A stretch of 35,279 bases of DNA, from positions 1-35,279 of the forward strand of contig JAVBMQ010000042.1 in NCBI GenBank assembly GCA_031552335.1. The letters run 5' to 3'. Below are positions 16,449-22,607 of this stretch, piece by piece. The notes under the pieces were generated by a model that searched no databases, was not told the origin of the DNA, and saw only the letters and a list, made by a program, of their open reading frames with translations. Numbering within the stretch: the first letter of the stretch is position 1; the number at the start of each line of letters is the position of its first letter. Source of the DNA: JAISFI01 sp031552335 (lineage in GTDB: Bacteria; Bacteroidota; Bacteroidia; Bacteroidales; Azobacteroidaceae). Both the position numbers and the translations under genes were made by a program.

Positions 16449-18248
16449 CTATTTCTTCGCCATTCTTTTCCGCTCCGTTTCATCCAGGATAATTTTTCTC
16501 AGACGCATTGCATTGGGAGTCACCTCTACATATTCATCTTCCTTGATGTACTCCAAAGCTTGTTCCAAGCTGAAAACTATCGGAGGAGCTAAATGTGCTT
16601 TATCATCAGAACCTGAAGCGCGGATATTGGTTAATTTTTTAGACTTTGTGACATTGACCACCAAATCTCCTTCTTTAGTATGTTCGCCAACGATTTGTCC
16701 GGCGTAAACATCGGTTTGGGGATCAATGAAGAAACGGCCTCTATCCTGTAGTTTATCCAGGGCATAAGCAAATGCATTACCGGTTTCCATAGCAATGATA
16801 GATCCATTCTGACGACGCTCTATATCTCCTTTCCAAGGTTGATATTCCAGAAAACGGTGAGCCATAATGGCTTCACCTGCAGAAGCGGTCAGGACTTGGT
16901 TAGTCAATCCTATGATTCCGCGGGAGGGAATATTGAATTCAAGGAAAATACGATCACTCTTGCTTTCCATAGAAATCATTTCTCCCTTACGACGGGTAAC
17001 CATATCAATAATCTTACTGGAAGATTCTTCCGGAAGGTTGATTGTCAGGTGCTCTACCGGTTCACATTTTTGTCCGTCAATCTCTTTGATAAGTACTTGC
17101 GGCTGACCTACCTGTAATTCATAACCTTCCCTTCGCATGGTTTCTATCAATACGGATAAATGTAATACTCCGCGACCATAGACAATCCATGCATCTGCAC
17201 TATCAGAAGGCAAAACCCTTAATGCCAGATTTTTGTCTAATTCCTTTTGAAGACGTTCATATATATGACGGGAGGTTACGTATTTACCATCTTTACCAAA
17301 AAACGGAGAATTATTGATGGTAAAAAGCATAGACATAGTAGGTTCGTCAATTGCAATCGGAGGCAAAGCTTCCGGTGCCTGCAAGTCAGCGATAGAATCC
17401 CCGATTTCAAATCCTTCGATTCCAATCAAGGCACAAATATCACCCGATTTTACACTTGTCACTTTAGAACGACCCAATCCTTCGAAAATATTTACTTCTT
17501 TGGCCAGGATCTTTTGCCGGCTACCATCTCTTTTACAAAGAAGATAATCCTGACCTTCCGAGATTGTTCCCCGGTGAACTCTTCCTACAGCAATACGTCC
17601 TACATAATTGGAATAGTCAAGAGATGTTATCAGCATCTGCGGAGTACCTTCCAATTCTTCGGGAGCAGGAATATGTTCAATAATTGCATCTAATAAGGTA
17701 TAGATATCACTTTTCGGAGATTTCCAGTCTTCGCTCATCCAACCTTGTTTGGCAGACCCATAAATAGTGGGAAAATCCAATTGTTCTTCTGTTGCATCAA
17801 GACTGAACATCAGGTCAAAAACCATTTCCTGCACTTCTTCCGGACGGCAATTGGGTTTATCCACTTTGTTGATTACCACGATCGGTTTCAATCCCAGCTG
17901 GATTGCTTTTTGGAGCACAAAGCGGGTTTGAGGCATAGGACCTTCAAAGGCATCCACCAAAAGCAGACAACCATCAGCCATATTCAAAACACGCTCCACT
18001 TCACCTCCAAAGTCGGCGTGGCCCGGAGTATCTATAATATTGATTTTATAATCTTTATAATTAATGGAAACATTTTTGGCAAGGATTGTAATTCCCCGTT
18101 CTCTTTCGAGATCATTACTGTCAAGAAATTGGTCTAAATCGGCTTTGTCGTCCCTAAAAAGTTTTCCAGCTAAAAGCATTTTATCTACCAGGGTTGTTTT
18201 ACCGTGGTCTACGTGCGCAATGATTGCGATATTCCTTATTTTCGACAT
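16449..18248 (-). CDS. typA: Translational GTPase TypA/BipA
   Basis: A ribosome-binding GTPase of 599 residues, the normal family length, involved in 50S assembly and stress or cold adaptation. Visible are G1 AHVDHGKT (11-18), the switch I region ERERGIT (48-54), G3 DTPGH (73-77), G4 NKVD (127-130), the EF-G-like domains III and V, and the TypA-specific C-terminal domain, with the ending RKIILDETERKRMAKK. The start MSKIRNIAII is typical. A promoter box lies at 18268-18275. It is transcribed towards the decayed stretch behind tRNA-Pro and shows no clear terminator after the stop. Confidence 0.97.
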   Translation of the reverse strand: MSKIRNIAIIAHVDHGKTTLVDKMLLAGKLFRDDKADLDQFLDSNDLERERGITILAKNVSINYKDYKINIIDTPGHADFGGEVERVLNMADGCLLLVDAFEGPMPQTRFVLQKAIQLGLKPIVVINKVDKPNCRPEEVQEMVFDLMFSLDATEEQLDFPTIYGSAKQGWMSEDWKSPKSDIYTLLDAIIEHIPAPEELEGTPQMLITSLDYSNYVGRIAVGRVHRGTISEGQDYLLCKRDGSRQKILAKEVNIFEGLGRSKVTSVKSGDICALIGIEGFEIGDSIADLQAPEALPPIAIDEPTMSMLFTINNSPFFGKDGKYVTSRHIYERLQKELDKNLALRVLPSDSADAWIVYGRGVLHLSVLIETMRREGYELQVGQPQVLIKEIDGQKCEPVEHLTINLPEESSSKIIDMVTRRKGEMISMESKSDRIFLEFNIPSRGIIGLTNQVLTASAGEAIMAHRFLEYQPWKGDIERRQNGSIIAMETGNAFAYALDKLQDRGRFFIDPQTDVYAGQIVGEHTKEGDLVVNVTKSKKLTNIRASGSDDKAHLAPPIVFSLEQALEYIKEDEYVEVTPNAMRLRKIILDETERKRMAKK

Positions 18249-18267
18249 CTTTTTTATTTTGAGGGTG

Positions 18268-18275
18268 CAAAGGTA
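18268..18275 (-). promoter_or_regulatory. -7 box of typA promoter
   Basis: The minus strand reads TACCTTTG, an exact TAnnTTTG match, 19 bases ahead of the typA start. No clear -33 element was seen. Confidence 0.6.
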
Positions 18276-18363
18276 GTGAAAATAATGCAGGCTTGTAGTA
18301 GATGAAATGGATTATTTTATTTTCTACTTACACAATTTATTGAACAGCCCATAAAGTATAGGC

Positions 18364-18400
18364 TAAAGGTGTAAAATCACAATGTAATTTTACACCTTTA
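18364..18400. terminator. Perfect 14-bp hairpin in a divergent intergenic region
   Basis: TAAAGGTGTAAAAT (18364-18377) pairs perfectly with ATTTTACACCTTTA (18387-18400) around a 9-base loop, followed on the plus strand by a T-rich run. It resembles a terminator, but no plus-strand gene ends here: typA runs leftward from 18248 and the next gene runs rightward from 18503. It could end an unseen small RNA, block read-through, or act in the leader of either gene. Confidence 0.4.
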
Positions 18401-18442
18401 TTTCTTTGATTTTTTATATTTTATTGACAAACAATCAATTAA

Positions 18443-18450
18443 TAATTTTG
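18443..18450 (+). promoter_or_regulatory. -7 box ahead of the Tyr-rich lipoprotein gene
   Basis: The plus strand reads TAATTTTG, matching TAnnTTTG, with TTG (18424-18426) 16 bases upstream. The start codon follows 52 bases later. Confidence 0.4.
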
Positions 18451-18502
18451 GTATATGACTTGTAATTATAATGGTAAATAATAAGTTTTAATAACTAAAG
18501 TC

Positions 18503-19972
18503 ATGAAACGAGTTCTAATCATCTGTACCACGACCCTTGCGTTCATCCAATTGGGTTGTGAGAATGGCAACAAGCATAAGGGAGATGCTTCCTCAGAAAT
18601 GAGGTTCAAAATATTGGATAATATTGAGGTTAGTCACGATACCATACAAGAAGCTGTACAGGGACCATTGAGTCTCGGCATCAACATGCCTCAAACTAAT
18701 GTTTCTATGTACAACTCCGGACAATCAACCGGCAACAACTGGCACAGAACTACACCTATTAATTTGGAACTTAATTCTCTTATTTCTACTCCCATTGATG
18801 TTAAGGTAGGGGGTTATACCAATATCGATTATTATTCTGCTGGTTCAAACATCAGCTATTATAACGATTATCCCACATACAATGATACTTACAATAATTA
18901 TTACGAATATTACCTAAACGATTACCCATCCTATCATGATAATTACTATTATAATAACAACTATTACAACGGCAATTACCATTACGACAACTACTATTAT
19001 GACAATTACTATTTTTATGTTGACAATTATTTTTTCCCGCACCATCACCCTTTTAGAAATAAAACCTATCCGCCGCATAAACCGCCGCATAAAAATGAGT
19101 TCCACAAACAGCCACACAAGCAGGAACCTCCCAGACCATCTAAGTCTTTAGAAAACTACAGGGATTCTAAAAGACCTCAACTTCCGGAATCCTTAAAACC
19201 TCAAGTTGTAGATCTGACCCGGACATTTCAAAGATCTCCGGTTAACAATAACCCTATTAATAATAACCCAAAAGGTGAAGGCTTGACAAATAAAAACATG
19301 CTTGTACCAGAACGTACAAGCCGTGAAGGGCAGGAAAACGACTCCCGTCGTCAACAACAAGAAGCTCAGGAACAAACAAACCGGGAGAGACAAGAAGCTG
19401 AAAATAAGACCCGTAGAGAACTTGAACAAAGAGAAACGGACTCTCGTCGCCGACAGCAGGAGGCTCAAGAGCAAGCCAATCGCGAAAAACAAGAAACGGA
19501 AACCAAAGCAAAAGCAGATCGTGAAAGAAGAGAAGCAGAATCCCGGCATCAACAACAGGAAGCACAAGAGCAAGCAAATCGCGAAAAGCAAGAAGCGGAA
19601 ACCAGAGCAAGAGCAGATCGTGAAAGAAAAGAAGCAGAATCTCGTCGTCAACAACAGGAAGCTCAAGAGCAAGCAAATCGCGAAAAGCAAGAAGCGGAAA
19701 CCAGAGCAAGAGCAGATCGTGAAAGAAAAGAAGCAGAATCCCGTCGACAACAACAGGAAGCTCAGGAACGGGCAAACAGAGAGAGACAAGAAGCTGAAAC
19801 CAGGGCAAAAGCAGATCGTGAAAGAAGGGAAGCGGAATCCCGGCGTCAACAACAGGAAGCACAAGAACGAGCAAATCGCGAAAAACAGGAAGCGCAAGCA
19901 CGTGCTGAACATGAACGAAGAGAAACTGAATCTCGCCGTCAACAACAAGAAACGAACTCTCGTCGCCACTAA
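18503..19972 (+). CDS. Lipoprotein with Tyr/Asn-rich stretch and 33-residue charged helical repeats
   Basis: A protein of 489 residues with no recognised family. The N-terminus is a signal peptide with lipobox FIQLGC, so the protein should be lipid-anchored. About residues 110-185 are extremely rich in Tyr, Asn and Asp (units such as YNDYP, NNYY, DNYYYDNYYF), followed by a His/Pro-rich stretch (PHHHPF, PPHKPPHKNEFHKQPHK). From residue 281 to the end run six near-identical units of 33 residues (SRRQQQEAQEQANREKQEAE is the typical first part), rich in Arg, Glu, Gln and Ala. They predict one long charged alpha-helix or coiled coil with an 11-residue periodicity (33 = 3 x 11). The layout suggests an anchored stalk or scaffold in the periplasm or on the surface; this is inference. 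The collagen-like lipoprotein follows after 57 bases and may be cotranscribed. Confidence 0.85.
   Translation: MKRVLIICTTTLAFIQLGCENGNKHKGDASSEMRFKILDNIEVSHDTIQEAVQGPLSLGINMPQTNVSMYNSGQSTGNNWHRTTPINLELNSLISTPIDVKVGGYTNIDYYSAGSNISYYNDYPTYNDTYNNYYEYYLNDYPSYHDNYYYNNNYYNGNYHYDNYYYDNYYFYVDNYFFPHHHPFRNKTYPPHKPPHKNEFHKQPHKQEPPRPSKSLENYRDSKRPQLPESLKPQVVDLTRTFQRSPVNNNPINNNPKGEGLTNKNMLVPERTSREGQENDSRRQQQEAQEQTNRERQEAENKTRRELEQRETDSRRRQQEAQEQANREKQETETKAKADRERREAESRHQQQEAQEQANREKQEAETRARADRERKEAESRRQQQEAQEQANREKQEAETRARADRERKEAESRRQQQEAQERANRERQEAETRAKADRERREAESRRQQQEAQERANREKQEAQARAEHERRETESRRQQQETNSRRH
19343..19969 (+). repeat. Tandem 99-bp coding repeats
   Basis: Units begin at 19343, 19442, 19541, 19640, 19739 and 19838 (the last full one is two codons short), with a partial unit from 19931. 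Copies three and four are identical over 77 bases (19565-19641 and 19664-19740). Such tracts gain and lose units by slippage or recombination, so copy number may vary between strains. The repeat also keeps other frames open on both strands, which creates long false reading frames. Confidence 0.9.
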
Positions 19973-20029
19973 ATCAAAGTGCAACAATATTTCGACAAAA
20001 CAGTATAATAATTTTAAACATAACAAATC

Positions 20030-20518
20030 ATGAAAAAAGCATTATTCTTTACATTCGTTCTATTCTTCTTAATGTCATGTGAGGGTCCGATGGGACCAAC
20101 AGGCCCGATGGGTCCGAGTGGTCCTGCCGGACGAAACGGATTAGACGGACTAGACGGAGAAGGAACCAACTGGTATACGACTTCTTTCACCATCAATGAA
20201 AATGAATGGACTCTAAAAGGAAATCCGGGAGACTTGAATTCTTATTTCTGTGTCTACAAGCCTTTGGACAAACTTACCGAATATATTTATCAAAGGGGAA
20301 CGGTAATTGCTTATATTGAAGTAGAAAAAGGAGTAAAAAACGGAATGCCGTATGTATTGCATTTAGGAGAGAAACTTGATAATAAAGAGTTCCTTTGGAC
20401 CCAAACATATGATTATGACTTTGTCACAGGCGAAGTTGGATTTTATATAACTTATTCCGATTTTAATACGCAAATTCGTCCTGGTACTGAAACTTTTCAT
20501 GTGGTGTTGATGTGGTAA
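20030..20518 (+). CDS. Collagen-like lipoprotein
   Basis: A small lipoprotein of 162 residues. A signal peptide ends in lipobox MSCEGP (Cys17). It is followed at once by a collagen-like Gly-X-Y run of about nine triplets (GPMGPTGPMGPSGPAG, then GLDGLDGEG), then a globular domain of about 115 residues rich in beta-type sequence (TSFTINENEW, ending ETFHVVLMW). Similar short collagen-like lipoproteins occur in Bacteroidota; their function is not known. The Gly-X-Y run would allow trimer formation. It lies 57 bases after the repeat-bearing lipoprotein gene, in the same direction. The domain after the collagen run is not recognised. Confidence 0.85.
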   Translation: MKKALFFTFVLFFLMSCEGPMGPTGPMGPSGPAGRNGLDGLDGEGTNWYTTSFTINENEWTLKGNPGDLNSYFCVYKPLDKLTEYIYQRGTVIAYIEVEKGVKNGMPYVLHLGEKLDNKEFLWTQTYDYDFVTGEVGFYITYSDFNTQIRPGTETFHVVLMW

Positions 20519-20598
20519 TAATCATATCTTTTATTTAGTACCGAAAAAATATTTCTTTTCAATTATGAAGAAGACTTAAAAATATTTTGAGCGGCAAC

Positions 20599-20629
20599 AT
20601 TGTCATTTCAAAAGTATTGCTTATCTTTG
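20599..20629 (+). promoter_or_regulatory. rpsO promoter
   Basis: ATTG (20599-20602), a 19-base gap, then TATCTTTG (20622-20629). This matches the Bacteroidota consensus well. The rpsO start follows 39 bases later. Confidence 0.65.
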
Positions 20630-20668
20630 CCCCTCATTTTATAAATATCTATTAATCGCGTACAAATT

Positions 20669-20938
20669 ATGTATTTAGATTCAGAAAAAAAGAAAGAAAT
20701 CTTTGCAAAGCACGGAAAGTCTAACACTGATACTGGCTCAGCTGAAGCGCAGATAGCATTGTTTTCATACCGTATTTCGCATTTGACTGAGCATCTCAAG
20801 TCAAACAAAAAAGATTATAGCACTGAAAGGTCATTGAAGATGTTGGTTGGTAAACGTCGTCGTTTGTTGGATTATCTAATCAGAACAGACATCAACAGAT
20901 ACCGTGCCATCATCAAAGAATTGGGTATCAGAAAATAA
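20669..20938 (+). CDS. rpsO: 30S ribosomal protein S15
   Basis: A primary 16S rRNA-binding protein of the small subunit platform. It has 89 residues, the standard length. Diagnostic blocks are HGKSNTDTGSAEAQIALFSY, the RISHLTEHLK segment, KDYSTERSLKMLVGKRRRLL and the C-terminal YLIRTDINRYRAIIKELGIRK region. It is monocistronic, with its own promoter (20599-20629) and a strong terminator (20958-20993). Unlike in many bacteria, no pnp gene follows. Confidence 0.97.
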   Translation: MYLDSEKKKEIFAKHGKSNTDTGSAEAQIALFSYRISHLTEHLKSNKKDYSTERSLKMLVGKRRRLLDYLIRTDINRYRAIIKELGIRK

Positions 20939-20957
20939 TCCTGATTCTTTAAAGAAC

Positions 20958-20993
20958 AAAAAAAGCATCTCCGTTACAAGAGATGCTTTTTTT
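20958..20993 (+). terminator. Terminator after rpsO
   Basis: Stem AGCATCTC (20964-20971) with GAGATGCT (20980-20987) around an 8-base loop, extended by A-run and T-run pairing on both sides (20958-20963 and 20988-20993). It lies between convergent rpsO and gpmA and, with A and T runs on both flanks, could act in both directions. Confidence 0.85.
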
Positions 20994-21072
20994 AATTACG
21001 AATTAGAAATTACGAATTAAGAATGGCTTACGCGCACAAAAAATCGTAATTCGTAATTTCTAATTCGTAATT
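20994..21072. repeat. Perfect 26-bp inverted repeat built of AATTACGAATT words
   Basis: Positions 20994-21019 and 21047-21072 are perfect reverse complements over 26 bases, with a 27-base spacer. Each arm is itself made of the repeated word AATTACGAATTA. It sits between the rpsO terminator and the gpmA stop codon (8 bases away). The word resembles the AATTACAAATT cores of hairpins at 62-107, so it may be a dispersed intergenic repeat in this genome. Confidence 0.85.
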
Positions 21073-21079
21073 TTCAGGC

Positions 21080-21826
21080 TTACGCTTTCTTTCCCTGATT
21101 AGCCACTGCTGCCATCTTTTTGGCAATCTCATCAGCATCACCCAAGAAATAATCTTTCACCAAATTATAGTTATCATCAAATTCGAAAACATAAGGAACT
21201 GCTGTAGGGAGGTTCAATTTGATGATTTCTTCGTTGGAAATACCTTTCAGGTGCTTGATGATACCACGAAGGCTGTTTCCGTGTGCGGCAACAACAATCT
21301 GATCATGATCTTTCAATGCAGGCAGAATATTATTTTCCCAATAAGGAACAATGCGTTCTACAGTATCCAACAATGACTCTGTTAAAGGAATTTGAGCATC
21401 AGTCAATTCATTATAGCGGATATCTTGTCTGGGACTTCTCGGATCGTTCATTTCCAAAGCTGTAGGAGCGATATCATAACTTCTTCTCCAGATCAGAACC
21501 TGTTCGTCGCCATATTTAGCAGCCGTTTCGGCTTTATTCAAACCCTGCAGCATACCATAATGTTTTTCATTCAATCTCCAGGATTTTTCTACCGGGATCC
21601 AGTCCAGATCCATAACATCCAATACCTGGTTCAATGTTTTAACAGCACGTTTCAGGTAAGAAGTATAAGCCTTTGTAAAGACAAAACCATTTTCTCTCAA
21701 GGTTTTACCTGCTACTTTAGCTTCTTCTACACCAGCTTCCGACAAATCCACATCTGTCCATCCTGTAAACCGGTTTTCTTTATTCCAAACACTTTCTCCA
21801 TGACGGAGTAAAACAACTTTCTTCAT
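21080..21826 (-). CDS. gpmA: 2,3-bisphosphoglycerate-dependent phosphoglycerate mutase
   Basis: Interconverts 3- and 2-phosphoglycerate in glycolysis and gluconeogenesis. It has 248 residues, the normal length of the dPGM form. Visible are the phosphohistidine motif LRHGESVWN (7-15, His9), FTGWTDVDLS (20-29), the acid Glu87 in RLNEKHYG, and the second histidine His182 in AAHGNSLRG. The C-terminal tail is rich in Ala and Lys. Its promoter (21887-21894) is the mirror image of that of rdgB. Confidence 0.97.
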   Translation of the reverse strand: MKKVVLLRHGESVWNKENRFTGWTDVDLSEAGVEEAKVAGKTLRENGFVFTKAYTSYLKRAVKTLNQVLDVMDLDWIPVEKSWRLNEKHYGMLQGLNKAETAAKYGDEQVLIWRRSYDIAPTALEMNDPRSPRQDIRYNELTDAQIPLTESLLDTVERIVPYWENNILPALKDHDQIVVAAHGNSLRGIIKHLKGISNEEIIKLNLPTAVPYVFEFDDNYNLVKDYFLGDADEIAKKMAAVANQGKKA

Positions 21827-21886
21827 TTGATCAAAAATTAGATGTTGATAAATATTTATTTTCAGTTACATTTGACTATGGATTCG

Positions 21887-21894
21887 CAAAAGTA
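21887..21894 (-). promoter_or_regulatory. -7 box of gpmA promoter
   Basis: The minus strand reads TACTTTTG, matching TAnnTTTG. It lies in the left arm of an 11-bp perfect inverted repeat (21886-21896 with 21923-21933) whose right arm holds the rdgB box. Confidence 0.55.
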
Positions 21895-21924
21895 CGGAAA
21901 AAATAGGAGTTAGTAAAATTTTCG

Positions 21925-21932
21925 TACTTTTG
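21925..21932 (+). promoter_or_regulatory. -7 box of rdgB promoter
   Basis: The plus strand reads TACTTTTG, matching TAnnTTTG, in the right arm of the same inverted repeat. The rdgB start at 22020 follows after a leader of about 80 bases. Confidence 0.5.
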
Positions 21933-22019
21933 CTTAGTAAAAATGGCATAAAAATTGTTTATATAACAAGCATAAAAATTCATCATATAATTTTTGTCCG
22001 TTTAATTCGTTATTTATTA

Positions 22020-22607
22020 ATGAAAAAGATAGTTTTCGCAACCAACAATGCACATAAACTGGAAGAAATCCGGGAAATTTTAGCAGGCTTAGTGGATATT
22101 GTCAGTCTGGCCGATATCGGTTGTCATGAAGATATTCCGGAAACAGGTGCGACGCTGGAAGAGAATGCCTTGCAAAAGGCCTGTTTTATCCGGGAAAAAT
22201 ATGGATTTGACTGCTTCGCAGATGATACAGGATTAGAAGTTAATGCATTGAATAATGCCCCGGGAGTATATTCTGCCAGATATGCAGGTGAAGGAAAGAA
22301 TCCGCAGGATAACATGAATAAAGTCCTCCGGGAATTAGAAGATAAAGAAGACCGGAGCGCCCGTTTTCGCACTGTTATCGCACTTATCCTGGATGGGAAA
22401 GAATATCTTTTTGAAGGAGAGATCAAAGGACAATTGATCAAAGAAAAAAGAGGAGAAGGAGGTTTTGGATATGATCCGATTTTTGTACCTGACAATTATT
22501 CCAAAACTTTTGCCGAATTAGGAAATTCCATAAAAAACACCATTAGTCACCGCGCAGTTGCCGCAAATAAATTAAAATCATTTTTATATGAACATCAGTC
22601 TGCATAA
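22020..22607 (+). CDS. rdgB: XTP/dITP diphosphatase (RdgB/HAM1)
   Basis: Removes non-canonical purine triphosphates (dITP, XTP) from the nucleotide pool. It has 195 residues, the normal length. Visible are the substrate loop ATNNAHKLEE (7-16), FADDTGLEV (66-74) with the metal-binding acids, PGVYSARYAGEG (81-92), GGFGYDPIF and the closing SHRAVA. The open frame runs back to 21930, but MKKIVFATNN at 22020 is the family start and the upstream part lies in the promoter leader. The 3' end overlaps the porZ start by 20 bases, so the two are likely cotranscribed. Confidence 0.95.
   Translation: MKKIVFATNNAHKLEEIREILAGLVDIVSLADIGCHEDIPETGATLEENALQKACFIREKYGFDCFADDTGLEVNALNNAPGVYSARYAGEGKNPQDNMNKVLRELEDKEDRSARFRTVIALILDGKEYLFEGEIKGQLIKEKRGEGGFGYDPIFVPDNYSKTFAELGNSIKNTISHRAVAANKLKSFLYEHQSA

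Noticed and set aside
16442..16456. AGAAAT-act-ATTTCT hairpin at the typA stop codon as terminator
   Set aside because: The stem is short and A+T only, overlaps the stop codon and lacks a following T run on the minus strand.
19343..19969. CRISPR-like periodic repeats
   Set aside because: The units are contiguous 99-base coding repeats without unique spacers.
19193..20026. Long open frames on the minus strand (277 and 214 residues) and in another plus frame (243 residues) across the repeat-bearing lipoprotein gene
   Set aside because: They follow from the 99-base repeat length and purine-rich codons, which keep several frames open. Their products are low-complexity (Phe/Leu/Ser-rich or Lys/Asn-rich), with no start context, whereas the chosen frame has a signal peptide and lipobox.
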